Shown: positions 1 through 9,016, counted from the stretch's first letter. The stretch: DNA of 64,000 nt from JAIBBG01 sp040381475 (GCA_040381475.1 JBEIHH010000008.1:1-64000); one strand, 5' to 3'. The notes: generated by a model from the sequence alone, not told the origin. Translations and numbers: made by a program.

Positions 1-413
1 CATCTGTAAGCTTTTACTTCATCTTTATTTAAATCCGGTGTAGCATCGCTCAAACCCACAAAGACATGATCCAATTCATGCTCGATGAGATTGTTGTCAA
101 GCTCGGCGTGATATATGAAACTAAAAAAATGATCAAGTTCAGCTGTGACGCCCATTTCTTCCTGCAATCTTCTCAATGCAGCATCAGCAACATTTTCACC
201 GGGAAAAGGATGCGAACAGCAGGCATTGGTCCACAGCCCACCGCTGTGATATTTCTCATCAGCTCTTTGCTGAAGAAGCATTTCACCCTTGCTGTTGTAG
301 ATAAATACTGAGAATGCCCTGTGTAATTCACCACGGAGATGCGCTTCCATCTTTTCCATCAGACCCAACTCACGATCTGAGGAATCAACAAGAATTACAT
401 CGATTTGATTCAT
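1..413 (-). CDS. idi: isopentenyl-diphosphate delta-isomerase (partial, C-terminus outside window)
   Basis: Type 1 IPP isomerase, which interconverts isopentenyl and dimethylallyl diphosphate in the cytoplasm to feed carotenoid synthesis. About 137 N-terminal residues are visible. The metal/active-site CCSHP motif is at residues 65-69, followed by a Nudix-like helix (GENVADAALRRLQEEMGV, about 72-89). Later, EHELDH supplies further metal-binding residues. The ATG at 411-413 overlaps the stop of the upstream gene by four bases (ATGA), which fixes the start and indicates translational coupling. It is the last visible gene of a crtI-crtB-hypothetical-idi operon. The 3' end is cut by the window edge, so completeness cannot be judged. 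Confidence 0.93.
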   Translation of the reverse strand, partial: MNQIDVILVDSSDRELGLMEKMEAHLRGELHRAFSVFIYNSKGEMLLQQRADEKYHSGGLWTNACCSHPFPGENVADAALRRLQEEMGVTAELDHFFSFIYHAELDNNLIEHELDHVFVGLSDATPDLNKDEVKAYR

Positions 414-919
414 GAGCTGAATTTGCTTAATCTGATTTGCTGATCGTTATTCAATTCTCCACTATTCAACATGAACCGTATAGCCGTCGACCAAAAGGCA
501 GAAGAGGTGTCGATCTTCTTATTCTCCAGTGCATCTATCACTACATAAGCATCTTCTTTCAGATCGGAACTATAACCTACCACGAAGGGAACCTCAGCCT
601 GAACAGAAAATCTCAAAAATCTGATTTCCGGGTTATACCAATCGGCAGTAACTGCCTCTTCGATATATTTTTTTCCTTCCGAAAACACGCTGAATTTTTC
701 AGCAACCGAGGCTGCAAGACTTGCATACATCGCAACAGCAACTCCCTTATAAGCTTTATCTGTAGGAGTCGACAGCGAATAAGTTGATGCATCCGCATAG
801 AATGCTCTTATACCATCTTCACCAGCTCCTGCTTTGAGGTATGCTTTTCTTTTGTCTTCAAATTGAGAAAAAGAGAACAGCGGCAGAAAAGCAAGAAACA
901 AAAAGACTAAGTTCTTCAT
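410..919 (-). CDS. small secreted protein of unknown function inside the carotenoid operon
   Basis: A 169-residue protein that I do not recognise. The start at 919 is chosen because its ATG overlaps the crtB stop (ATGA) and because it opens a clean signal peptide (MKNLVFLFLAFLPLFSFSQ); an in-frame ATG at 952 would bury that peptide. The mature part looks mostly helical, with alanine-rich helices near residues 55-85 that could form TPR-like pairs. It contains no cysteine and no catalytic motif that I can see. It overlaps both crtB and idi by four bases, so it is co-translated with carotenoid enzymes. Its export suggests an envelope role, perhaps tied to pigment in the membrane, but that is inference from position only. 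Confidence 0.8.
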   Translation of the reverse strand: MKNLVFLFLAFLPLFSFSQFEDKRKAYLKAGAGEDGIRAFYADASTYSLSTPTDKAYKGVAVAMYASLAASVAEKFSVFSEGKKYIEEAVTADWYNPEIRFLRFSVQAEVPFVVGYSSDLKEDAYVVIDALENKKIDTSSAFWSTAIRFMLNSGELNNDQQIRLSKFSS

Positions 920-1767
920 CTCACCAAATTCAGATTGTTGCGAACATAACAACTCATCATCAGGGCAAGTTTGTTGGAATTTGCAATACGAATGCGCTCT
1001 TCCATGATGCGGTGACTGGGAATAGTTTTGATTTTGGCAAACAACCTTCTGTAATAGGCATAAGCAATAAGTACTCCAAGCCGGGCGTCTTTTGGCAAAG
1101 CCAAAATTCCAGCATATGCATGGTCGAATTCCTTCTCTATCTCGTCTTCAATTCGCGCCTTGTCAGCATCATTGAAGTTTTTGAAATCAAGCCCTGGGAA
1201 ATATGTTCTGCCCAAACCATTCACATCATCACGCAAATCGCGGAGAAAATTGATCTTCTGAAACGCTGATCCCAGACTCATAGCATTGGGTTTCAACCTT
1301 TCATAATTCTCATGATTACCTTCAGTAAATACTTTAAGACACATGAGTCCTACCACTTCAGCTGATCCAAGAATGTAGGCATTATAGCCATCTCTGTCAT
1401 ATTCTTTCTGATCGAGGTCCATTTCCATGCTGATGAGAAACCTGTCAACCAATTCCCATTCAAAGTTGAATTGATGGTAAACCATCTGAAAAGCATGAAG
1501 AACCGGATTCATCGAAATCCTGCTCTCGATGGCAGCAATGGTATCTTCACGAAACCTGGACATCAATTGCCTCTTATCGTATTCATGCAATGTGTCGACT
1601 ATTTCATCGGCATAACGAACAAAGCCATACACACCGTAAATGGGATTGCGAAAACGCTTGTTCAACATACGTATACCCGAACTAAAGCTGGTGCTATATG
1701 CGCGCGTAGCAGATTTACTGCACTGAAAGGCCACAGTATCGAAAATTTCGCGCTGGTTGTGTTTCAT
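916..1767 (-). CDS. crtB: phytoene synthase
   Basis: Condenses two geranylgeranyl diphosphates to phytoene, the committed step of C40 carotenoid synthesis. At 283 residues it is normal for bacterial CrtB. The two aspartate-rich Mg-diphosphate motifs of the squalene/phytoene synthase family are present: ADEIVD at residues 53-58 and DLRDD at 177-181, the latter in the family context NFLRDLRDDVNGLGRTYFP. It lies ten bases downstream of crtI and overlaps the next gene by four bases. The alternative, a squalene or diapophytoene synthase, is less likely next to a CrtI-type desaturase but cannot be excluded without a tree. Confidence 0.93.
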   Translation of the reverse strand: MKHNQREIFDTVAFQCSKSATRAYSTSFSSGIRMLNKRFRNPIYGVYGFVRYADEIVDTLHEYDKRQLMSRFREDTIAAIESRISMNPVLHAFQMVYHQFNFEWELVDRFLISMEMDLDQKEYDRDGYNAYILGSAEVVGLMCLKVFTEGNHENYERLKPNAMSLGSAFQKINFLRDLRDDVNGLGRTYFPGLDFKNFNDADKARIEDEIEKEFDHAYAGILALPKDARLGVLIAYAYYRRLFAKIKTIPSHRIMEERIRIANSNKLALMMSCYVRNNLNLVR

Positions 1768-1777
1768 TGAGAAGTGG

Positions 1778-3250
1778 TTATTTGCGTATTAGATATTTTT
1801 CTACTTCGTCGGCGGCAATTTGACCGCTTATAATACTCGGCGGAACGCCCGGACCCGGTACAGTCAACTGTCCTGCAAAAAATAAATTTTGCACTTTCTT
1901 ACTCCTCATGCGAGGTTTCATAATAGCGGTTTGCATGAGGGTATTTGCCAATCCGTAGGCATTTCCCATGAAGGAATTGTAATCAGATTTGAATTCCTCA
2001 TGAGCATAGGATCTCACGTATTCCACGTGATTCTTGACATCAACTCCCGTATGGTGTTCGATCCGGTTGAGGCACATTGTGAGGTATTTCAACCTTTCTT
2101 GCTCAGTACTTGAAAGACCCGTTGCTACAGGTATCAGTATGAACAAATTTTCTTTTCCGTCAGGTGCAACAGTGTTGTCTGTGACAGAAGTGCTGCATAC
2201 ATAGAACAAGGGCTTCTCAGGCCACTCAGGTGTGTCATATATAGAGGTGGCGTGTACATCAAAACTTTCATCAAAGAAAAGATTGTGATGTAAAATATGA
2301 TCTACCTTTTTATTGATTCCCAAGTAAAAAATCAATGAGGAAGGAGACATGACTCTCTTTTTCCAGTAAGATTCATTGTAAGAGCGGAAAGGGGCTTCAA
2401 GCAGTTTGGTTTCCACGTGATGGTAGTCTGCGGCAGCAACAATTGCATCAAAAACTTCAGTATTTCCATTTACGAGGACACTTTGCGCTTTATTTCCGGT
2501 GACATGAATTTGCTTGACATCAGCAGCCGTTACGATTTTAACTCCGAGCTCTTTGGCCAGTGAAGTCATAGACTCACCAATTTTAACCATACCACCCTTG
2601 GGATACCAGGTACCCAAAACAATATCAGCATAATTCATCATGCTGTACATCGCAGGTGTTTTTTCGGGTTTGGCACCAAGAAATAGGATTGGAAACTCCA
2701 GTAACTTTAGAATCTTGGGATGTGAGAAATACTTTCTTGCGTGATCCCTGAAAGATGAAAACAACTGCAGTCTGAATGACTGAAAAAGCAATTGCGGCTC
2801 TGCAAATTCCAAAACACTCAGAGAAGGCTTCCAAACGAACTTGCTCATACTCACTTCGTATTTCACTCTTGCCTCATGCACAAACTTGTCGAGCTTCGCC
2901 CCGGAATTGGCTTCATATGATTCGATGAGATTGCGGAGTTTACCATAGTCCGCAGGAATGTCAACCGGCCCATCATCAAAAAACACCCTGTAAGACGGAT
3001 CTAACCGCACCAATTCGTAATAATCAGATACTTTTTTGCCAAATCGGGAGAAAAAAGCCTCGAATACATCCGGCATCCAATACCAAGATGGTCCCATATC
3101 AAAGGAATATCCATTGATTTCAAATGCTCTGCCACGACCACCGGTTAGCTCATTTTTTTCAAACAAAACAACATCGAAACCTTTGTGCGCCAAACTGCAT
3201 GCAGATGATAAACCTGCAAAACCTCCTCCTATAACTGCTATACTCTTCAA
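1778..3250 (-). CDS. crtI: phytoene desaturase (CrtI family)
   Basis: FAD-dependent CrtI-type desaturase that introduces double bases of conjugation into phytoene, giving neurosporene or lycopene. It has 490 residues. The N-terminal dinucleotide fold reads VIGGGFAGL (residues 6-14), followed by FEKN and GGRGRAF. The C-terminal carotenoid-oxidoreductase signature is FFAGQLTVPGPGVPPSII. The start codon is TTG at 3248-3250; an in-frame stop lies about 20 bases upstream and no ATG sits between, so TTG is well supported. A candidate promoter lies just upstream. It is the first gene of the crtI-crtB-hypothetical-idi operon. No cyclase or hydroxylase gene is visible, so the final pigment cannot be named. 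Confidence 0.93.
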   Translation of the reverse strand: MKSIAVIGGGFAGLSSACSLAHKGFDVVLFEKNELTGGRGRAFEINGYSFDMGPSWYWMPDVFEAFFSRFGKKVSDYYELVRLDPSYRVFFDDGPVDIPADYGKLRNLIESYEANSGAKLDKFVHEARVKYEVSMSKFVWKPSLSVLEFAEPQLLFQSFRLQLFSSFRDHARKYFSHPKILKLLEFPILFLGAKPEKTPAMYSMMNYADIVLGTWYPKGGMVKIGESMTSLAKELGVKIVTAADVKQIHVTGNKAQSVLVNGNTEVFDAIVAAADYHHVETKLLEAPFRSYNESYWKKRVMSPSSLIFYLGINKKVDHILHHNLFFDESFDVHATSIYDTPEWPEKPLFYVCSTSVTDNTVAPDGKENLFILIPVATGLSSTEQERLKYLTMCLNRIEHHTGVDVKNHVEYVRSYAHEEFKSDYNSFMGNAYGLANTLMQTAIMKPRMRSKKVQNLFFAGQLTVPGPGVPPSIISGQIAADEVEKYLIRK

Positions 3251-3612
3251 ATCAACTGAGTGGCAATTTCAATTCTATTCCTATGAATAATAAACAAAGA
3301 ATCCCGCTAAATGTTCATTGTTTGCGAAAGCCACGCTTTCCAATGAACCCTCTCAAAAAACTTTGATGAACACCGAATAAGGAGATTAGCTTATCAAAAG
3401 CAACGAATACTGACAACCCTGGCATCAGTGTCGTGTGTAATTTCCTTTTTCAGATTTCAATCATTCTGCAACATCAGTCATCGAGGAGATTCAAATGAAC
3501 ATGCAAAGTACACTGATTTCTAAAGAAAATGAAGTGATGAGGTAAACAATTTATCACCAAAACATAAGGTGATTATTGAAGTTTAATCGAATACTGGATT
3601 TGATTAACTATC
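3251..3612. other. intergenic stretch between the M23 peptidase gene and crtI
   Basis: About 360 bases without a convincing gene. It holds the crtI promoter candidate at its crtI end. A short inverted repeat (ATCACC 3553-3558 / GGTGAT 3568-3573) downstream of the peptidase gene could be a weak terminator. No MerR-type regulator or small RNA is recognisable. Confidence 0.5.
3270..3298 (-). promoter_or_regulatory. candidate Bacteroidota promoter for the crt operon
   Basis: On the minus strand a TTTG (-33 type, plus-strand 3295-3298) is followed after 17 bases by TAGAATTG (3270-3277), seven of eight matches to the flavobacterial -7 consensus TAnnTTTG. This would place transcription start about 15 bases before the TTG start of crtI. 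It is a pattern match only. Confidence 0.4.
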
Positions 3613-4581
3613 TCAGTAACGCAATTTCTGACCGGGACGCAAAACAGAGGTCTGCTTAATTTTATTCAATTTGCAAATTGCGGTTACCGATGTTTTGTGT
3701 TTTCTGGCAATGCCTGAGAGCGTTTCGCCTTTCTTGACCACGTGATACTTTTTACCAATTTTGCGGGCCTCGATTGCCTTTGGATCTATGCTTTTGTATT
3801 CGAAATGCTTCTTGTTAAGAACAAACTCCCAATCCCTTAAGGATCTGTTTGCGGGATCGATGATCAGATTCGGGTCAATTGCATCACCCATGTATCTGAC
3901 TTCGAAATGAAGGTGTGAACCATAAGAACGGCCTGTATTTCCACCAAGCCCCAATACATCGCCGGCCTCAACGTGATCACCCGGCTTAACCTTTCTTTGA
4001 GACAGGTGCGCATACAAGGTCTCAAGACCGTTGTTATGTCGAACGACTACCACATTTCCATATGAACTGTGATACTGCGAAATACGCACCATACCTTCGA
4101 ACGCGGCATGCACATTGTCACCGGTTTCAAGATCAAGATCAAGACCGCTATGCATCCTACCCCAGCGTGGTCCAAATGGTGAGGTGAGATTTCCATTTGT
4201 AGGAAAAACGAAATCACATTCGGAACGACAAAGCTGGAAATGCATTCCTTTACCCAAATTCTCCTGAGCTGACTTTTCCGCGAAAAGCGTTCTAGTATCC
4301 CAGCCGCAATAAAGATCATACGCCGGAATGTGCGTGAGCGAGTCTCTTAGATTGTTGAGGACAAGTTCAACTCCTTTCTCATTGAAAAGCGGTACGTCAT
4401 TGACTTCTTCTTCATTGGCGCCACCGACCTGAGACTGAAATAACTCCGTTGATTCAAAATCAGCAGAATCATCTTCCGTATTTTCAACCTGAGTTGAAGC
4501 GAATAACGGAACAAACAGCAGCAAAGCTGTGAGATATTTCCAGTGCAGGTTTTCCAAACCGCGACAAAAGTAATAATTCAT
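3613..4581 (-). CDS. M23 family metallopeptidase with C-terminal LysM domain
   Basis: Predicted periplasmic or surface peptidoglycan endopeptidase of the lysostaphin type. The start at 4581 (MNYYFCRGLENL) is a choice; an ATG nine codons upstream (4608) is also possible. Numbering below uses the longer form. A hydrophobic export segment ends at FASTQ (about residue 40). The M23 zinc site is intact: H153 and D157 in HSGLD, then the HLH motif at H232/H234 (SHLHFEV). A LysM peptidoglycan-binding domain (YHVVKKGETLSGIA onwards) occupies about 287-331. The gene stands alone between bshB1 (divergent) and crtI. It could act in cell division or turnover; the target bond cannot be read from sequence. 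Confidence 0.88.
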   Translation of the reverse strand: MNYYFCRGLENLHWKYLTALLLFVPLFASTQVENTEDDSADFESTELFQSQVGGANEEEVNDVPLFNEKGVELVLNNLRDSLTHIPAYDLYCGWDTRTLFAEKSAQENLGKGMHFQLCRSECDFVFPTNGNLTSPFGPRWGRMHSGLDLDLETGDNVHAAFEGMVRISQYHSSYGNVVVVRHNNGLETLYAHLSQRKVKPGDHVEAGDVLGLGGNTGRSYGSHLHFEVRYMGDAIDPNLIIDPANRSLRDWEFVLNKKHFEYKSIDPKAIEARKIGKKYHVVKKGETLSGIARKHKTSVTAICKLNKIKQTSVLRPGQKLRY

Positions 4582-4753
4582 AAATGTGGTTGCGTTTGGT
4601 TCATTCAAAATGTTGTCAATGAAACGTTAATAACTCTATCCGAGTTCCGTTTACACGACCAACAGGATTAAGAACACGACGAAAAACAGTATTGAATCAA
4701 TTAAAAACCTAATCTCTTGATCTCAATCAGTTAAAATCAGTTCAAGTGGTATC

Positions 4754-4761
4754 TAATTTCG
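4754..4761 (+). promoter_or_regulatory. candidate -7 promoter box for bshB1
   Basis: TAATTTCG matches the Bacteroidota -7 consensus TAnnTTTG at seven of eight positions and ends seven bases before the bshB1 ATG. No TTG at the usual upstream spacing is obvious. Confidence 0.3.
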
Positions 4762-4768
4762 CGTTTCC

Positions 4769-5494
4769 ATGAAGAAGAAACTTGATATCCTCGTATTCGC
4801 TGCTCATCCGGATGATGCTGAAATCAGCGTTGGAGGGACTATTGCAAAAGCTGTTCGACAAGGTTATCAGGTAGGCATTGCGGATCTGACGGCGGGTGAA
4901 TTGGGAAGCAGAGGCAGTGCCGAACTGCGGTCAAAGGAATCAGCAGCGGCTTCGAGCGTTCTAGGCATTCATGCCCGCGTGAATCTTGGGCTCGCAGATG
5001 GGTTCTTTGAACAAAATGAGGACACTTTGCGTCTTGTGATTCAAACAATAAGGGATTTCAAACCGGAAATTATTCTCTGCAATGCACCGTCAGACAGGCA
5101 TCCGGATCATGGCAAGGCAAGTAAACTTATTCGCGATGCATCATTTTATTCTGGTCTGAGAAAAATCGAAACTTCAGATGAGGAGGGATCATCGCAAGAA
5201 CACTGGCGTCCGGTAGCGGTTTATCAATACATTCAGGATTATTATTTGCAACCTGATTTCGTTCTGGACATCACAGAATTCTGGCAACAAAAATTGGCCG
5301 CACTTGCCTGTTATTCAAGTCAGTTCTTCGATCCGAAATCAACCGAACCAACTACACCAATCTCTGGTCAGGAGTTCTTCGATTTTTTGAGAGGCCGCGC
5401 TATTCAGTCAGGTCGTCCTGCAGGTTTTCAATATGGAGAAGGATTTATTTCAGACCGCACGCCAGGTGTTTCAGATCTCTTCCATCTGAAATAG
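4769..5494 (+). CDS. bshB1: bacillithiol biosynthesis deacetylase BshB1
   Basis: PIG-L/LmbE-type zinc deacetylase that removes acetyl from GlcNAc-malate in bacillithiol synthesis. It has 241 residues, usual for BshB1. The zinc and catalytic motif HPDD is at residues 13-16 and the second histidine motif HPDH at 111-114. The region after HPDD (VGGTIAK, TAGELGSRG) is characteristic of BshB1 rather than mycothiol enzymes. The start ATG is unambiguous. Neighbouring genes are unrelated, as is common for bsh genes in Bacteroidota; bshA and bshC are not in the window. It implies that this organism uses bacillithiol as a low-molecular-weight thiol. Confidence 0.93.
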   Translation: MKKKLDILVFAAHPDDAEISVGGTIAKAVRQGYQVGIADLTAGELGSRGSAELRSKESAAASSVLGIHARVNLGLADGFFEQNEDTLRLVIQTIRDFKPEIILCNAPSDRHPDHGKASKLIRDASFYSGLRKIETSDEEGSSQEHWRPVAVYQYIQDYYLQPDFVLDITEFWQQKLAALACYSSQFFDPKSTEPTTPISGQEFFDFLRGRAIQSGRPAGFQYGEGFISDRTPGVSDLFHLK

Positions 5495-5504
5495 TTAATC
5501 TTTT

Positions 5505-7025
5505 TTAGTCCTTCCAGGTTTTCGGTCCTGTTCCATTCTGCTTCATGGTCAGCATGATTTTTTCAAAATCAGTTTGAATTCCCTCTGTTGGCTTTCTTGT
5601 ATGCGCATAAACAGTCCTTCCTTCTTCGCTGAGCAAGACAGCTTCCGGAATAGAAAAAACCATGACCTTTTCAGCTATCAGCGGATCAGCATTGCCAAAA
5701 AGAATTTCAAAACTGAAATCGCGGTTCTTAGAAATAAATTCCTTGTAGTCGGTATAATCATCATCCATACAAACCGCAACAAATTCAATAAACTTCCCAT
5801 ACTTCTCATGCCATTTCTGCATTACCTGCATTTCCTTTAATGATGTCGGACTCCATGTTGCGAAAAATAATAAGTATACAGAATGACCATGGTGCTCTTC
5901 CAGAATCCATTTGTCCATTTTTGCATCGAGGCAGGTGAAATTCTCCATCTGAAAATCTTCTCTCCTTTTCTGAAGTTGCGTAACGGTGTTTTTCGCTATC
6001 CGCATGATCTCGTCATTGCTCGTAACAAGCCCTTGAATAGTCTTTTCAATAGATCTGCGAGCGTATGTTTTATCATTATAAAGATCCTTGAGTCCATTTA
6101 TCAACGCAAGGTTCCGAACATCAGAAGACAAACAGGTTGAATCATTTTCGTACAATTTGAGAATCTCTGCCGGACTCTTGTTGATATTGATAGCCTTTAT
6201 AATTGCGTTCTGCTTCTCTGTAGAATTTCTGGTAAGAAAACCACTGTAAAACATTTTGAAGCAATTGACAAATGCAGGGTTGTTTAGCGCCAATATTCTC
6301 GACATGAAGTAATCCCTATAAAAGTTTTCTCTTTTCATTCCGGCCAGAAAATCGATTTCGGCGATTGAATAATTCAAATAGTCATTGAAGAACGCTGAAC
6401 CCTGATCAGAATATTTCTGCTTAGTTTCCTTCTTGAACTGAAGAACATACTTATTGAATTCGGGTTGAACCCTGGCAATTGTAGAGTCCTTCGCTTCAGA
6501 AGGTTTATAGAGGTCCACCTTGGTTTTTGAATCTCCCCGGGTTTTAAGCCAGGTATCAGCATGTTTATACTCACCGGAAGCAAAATCGTAATAATGCTCA
6601 GCTATGAAATCGGAATAATCTGCATTGAAATTTCTGATGAGCTGATTCAGGTCATTTGCCGGTAAATTGACAAACTCAAGCTCTACTTCAGTCCGGTCGA
6701 ATCGTTTGATGTTTGCACTCGCATCAGATGGAAATATTACATCATACCTATGGCCCGGTTCAGCATACATAACGGCCTCCACTCTATTCACTTTGAGAAA
6801 AATCCTGCGAGTTTCTTTAAGGTCGAAAGAAAGAGTAAAAGAACCCTTTTCACTGATTTCAATGCTGGCCAGAAGTATGCGTTTGCCTGAAAATTCGTCT
6901 TCATTCGTGACGGCTGCCATCATCTTACCTGCGTAATCTATAGATTCACCACTTATGACCACAGTTTCAGCGCCGGCACTGAGCGCCATAAACAAACCAA
7001 GACAAATTGAAATCAAACTACGCAT
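5505..7025 (-). CDS. TlpA-like exported protein with a thioredoxin fold lacking the CxxC
   Basis: A 506-residue exported protein. The start at 7025 (MRSLISICLGLFMALSAGA) gives a clean signal peptide and overlaps the end of coaD by eight bases; an in-frame ATG at 7064 lies inside coaD. The N-terminal ~130 residues resemble the beta domain (DUF4369-like) often preceding TlpA domains, the middle is helical, and the C-terminal ~130 residues are a thioredoxin-like domain (LLFFATW...FSIPEAVLL). At the active site, where TlpA proteins have WCxxC, this protein has WSPTS (plus-strand 5841-5855). The cis-proline after SI is kept. It therefore probably does not act as a disulfide reductase; it may be a chaperone-like or structural relative. 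Confidence 0.8.
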   Translation of the reverse strand: MRSLISICLGLFMALSAGAETVVISGESIDYAGKMMAAVTNEDEFSGKRILLASIEISEKGSFTLSFDLKETRRIFLKVNRVEAVMYAEPGHRYDVIFPSDASANIKRFDRTEVELEFVNLPANDLNQLIRNFNADYSDFIAEHYYDFASGEYKHADTWLKTRGDSKTKVDLYKPSEAKDSTIARVQPEFNKYVLQFKKETKQKYSDQGSAFFNDYLNYSIAEIDFLAGMKRENFYRDYFMSRILALNNPAFVNCFKMFYSGFLTRNSTEKQNAIIKAININKSPAEILKLYENDSTCLSSDVRNLALINGLKDLYNDKTYARRSIEKTIQGLVTSNDEIMRIAKNTVTQLQKRREDFQMENFTCLDAKMDKWILEEHHGHSVYLLFFATWSPTSLKEMQVMQKWHEKYGKFIEFVAVCMDDDYTDYKEFISKNRDFSFEILFGNADPLIAEKVMVFSIPEAVLLSEEGRTVYAHTRKPTEGIQTDFEKIMLTMKQNGTGPKTWKD

Positions 7026-7482
7026 ACAAGTCAACCTTTGAGGGTATAAACTGAGACACATCACCTTTATTTTTTACAATCTCGCGGATAATCGTGCTAT
7101 GAACAGACGCAAACTCGGGGTCAGTGAAAACCAATATGGTTTCAAGATCCGTCCACATGGCTTTATTCATGTGTGCAATGGTCCGCTCATATTCGAAATC
7201 ACCGCCGTTGCGTAATCCCCTGAGCAAATACTTTGCCTCATTTTTTCTGCAGAAGTCAACAGTCAAACCTTCGTATACATCAATACGGACATTGGGCAGA
7301 TCGCTGAATGTTGATATGAGCCAGCTTTTCCTTTTTTCTAGATCAAACATGGCCGCCTTGGTTGTATTTACACCTATAGCGACTATGATCTCATCAAATA
7401 AACCCGCAGCTCTGCGCACAATATTCTCGTGACCGAGAGTCACCGGATCGAACGAACCAGGGAAAACAGCAATTTTTTTCAT
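7018..7482 (-). CDS. coaD: phosphopantetheine adenylyltransferase
   Basis: Transfers AMP from ATP to 4'-phosphopantetheine, the penultimate step of coenzyme A synthesis, in the cytoplasm. With the start at MKKIAVFPGS (7482) it has 154 residues, near the usual 160. The nucleotidyltransferase motif TLGH is at residues 15-18, RGLRNGGDFEYE is the conserved substrate loop, and VHSTIIREI is the ISSTxVRE-type second motif. The longer in-frame start at 7560 adds 26 residues with no homology-like feature, so I reject it. It lies about 105 bases after rsmD and overlaps the downstream TlpA-like gene by eight bases. Confidence 0.95.
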   Translation of the reverse strand: MKKIAVFPGSFDPVTLGHENIVRRAAGLFDEIIVAIGVNTTKAAMFDLEKRKSWLISTFSDLPNVRIDVYEGLTVDFCRKNEAKYLLRGLRNGGDFEYERTIAHMNKAMWTDLETILVFTDPEFASVHSTIIREIVKNKGDVSQFIPSKVDLYA

Positions 7483-7587
7483 GAATACAAACGTACTAAG
7501 AACAATGACTGCAATATACCGATCAATTGAGTTGAGATACCTGTTACGAGAATGGGGCATTCAATTGAACCCGGCAACAATATTCAA

Positions 7588-8139
7588 TTACGATTGATCG
7601 ACTTCGGTATTTCCGAAAAAACTAAACCATACATTGCTGAACTGCCTTGACTGAACAAAATAAGGATGAGATTTAAAATCGATATTTTTACCATGCTCCA
7701 CTATCAAGAGACCTCCCTGCTTCAGCACCCCTGATTGGAGAATTGCTTCCGGAAGTGCGCCCAATTGTTTCAAATCATAAGGAGGATCGGCGAAGACGAG
7801 ATCAAATGAACCATCCGGTTTGGCAAGATAACGAAACACATCCACGCGCATAGCTTCACCATTTTCCAATCCGAAAAGGTCAAAATTCTGTTGAATAAAT
7901 TTAACGTGTAATGGCTGTTGTTCAATTGCAAGAACTGATTCAGCACCTCTCGAAAGACACTCCAGTCCGAAGGCTCCAGTTCCGGCGAACAGATCCAACA
8001 CATGAAGACCATTCATTTCAACCATATGACTTAGCATATTGAAAAGTCCTTCACGCGCGAAATCAGTAGTAGGTCTTCCCCGAAAATTTTTGGGAACGTC
8101 GATTAACCTTCCTTTGAGACTTCCGGAAATTATGCGCAT
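7588..8139 (-). CDS. rsmD: 16S rRNA (guanine(966)-N(2))-methyltransferase
   Basis: SAM-dependent methyltransferase acting on 16S rRNA G966 in the 30S subunit. It has 183 residues, standard for RsmD. Visible motifs are the N-terminal RIISGSLKGR, the family RPTTDFAREGLFNML, the SAM-binding LDLFAGTGAFGLE (about 49-60) and the catalytic DPPY at 118-121. The start overlaps the end of the DUF3822 gene by ten bases, indicating co-translation. The rsmD-coaD pairing is widely conserved in bacteria. Confidence 0.95.
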   Translation of the reverse strand: MRIISGSLKGRLIDVPKNFRGRPTTDFAREGLFNMLSHMVEMNGLHVLDLFAGTGAFGLECLSRGAESVLAIEQQPLHVKFIQQNFDLFGLENGEAMRVDVFRYLAKPDGSFDLVFADPPYDLKQLGALPEAILQSGVLKQGGLLIVEHGKNIDFKSHPYFVQSRQFSNVWFSFFGNTEVDQS

Positions 8140-8948
8140 ATACTGTGTAACATTGACAGATACGAAAAATGATCAGATGACTCATTCATAAATAAATGAA
8201 CTGTCCGCCTGTTATAGTGCCTCAGCAAATTAACAAGCGATTCTGACCTCCAAGTCGAAGCAACTTTTAAAGACGCATTCTCAAAGTCAATACCCAAACG
8301 CAACGCCGCATTGGATGCATGATAAAGTACATCCTCAGCTCCAATCACGTGATAGGTATTCACTAAATGGAGCTTATTGTTGCGAAATACTGTAAGCACC
8401 ATCTGAGATGTACTCACATAGATACCCAGCACATCTTCATCGATTTGAGTTGTGGACTGAGCATGTCGCATGGCCAAAGCACTCAGGGGATATAATCTGG
8501 CATTGGGAAATTTCTTACATATCTCGCTTGTCCAATCAGGTAAACCAAAAATAAGCACGGCAGCCAATTCAGGAAATTCAATGTAATCTGCTGCGGCAGG
8601 AGCAACATCGCATTGAAAAGCGAGCAATTCTCCGGCCCTTTGAGGTTCAAAAAAAGCTCTTGGAACAACGCAGATTTCTGAAGTTTCAAAACTGACAGAA
8701 CATTTACGGAATACATGTTCACCCCAGTTTCGCTCTGCCACAAACTGAACGGCATGTTTCAGGGACTTATAATCGTACTCCAGGGGAAAAATACCTGACC
8801 AATGAAATTCGCCTCCGGAAGCCTCAGAAAGAGCCGCCTCAACGCGGTCATCAGCTATATGCAGCGAAAAGTGCAGCGCTGAAGCCTGACTAATCAGATC
8901 CTTGGGAATCAAGGCGCGTGCAGATATTTCAGGATTAAACGCTGACAT
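8130..8948 (-). CDS. DUF3822 family protein
   Basis: A 272-residue cytoplasmic protein that I assign to DUF3822, a Bacteroidota family commonly found upstream of rsmD and coaD. The function is unknown; the family has been related to actin/hexokinase-like folds, and the sequence here shows alternating short strands (GIYVSTSQMVLTVFRNNKLHLVNTY) of the kind seen in ribonuclease-H-like sheets, though I see no clear phosphate loop. It overlaps rsmD by ten bases and is divergent from the helicase gene with 68 bases between them. No signal peptide or membrane helix. Confidence 0.8.
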   Translation of the reverse strand: MSAFNPEISARALIPKDLISQASALHFSLHIADDRVEAALSEASGGEFHWSGIFPLEYDYKSLKHAVQFVAERNWGEHVFRKCSVSFETSEICVVPRAFFEPQRAGELLAFQCDVAPAAADYIEFPELAAVLIFGLPDWTSEICKKFPNARLYPLSALAMRHAQSTTQIDEDVLGIYVSTSQMVLTVFRNNKLHLVNTYHVIGAEDVLYHASNAALRLGIDFENASLKVASTWRSESLVNLLRHYNRRTVHLFMNESSDHFSYLSMLHSICA

Positions 8949-9016
8949 CAGGTTGCGAAACTAAGCATGAGTATTCCTGCGGACATAGCCAATGTGTCAT
9001 TTTCTTTGCTGCAACA

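Noticed and set aside
66..311. Open frame on the plus strand at the left edge
   Set aside because: It lies opposite idi, which has the conserved active-site motifs on the other strand.
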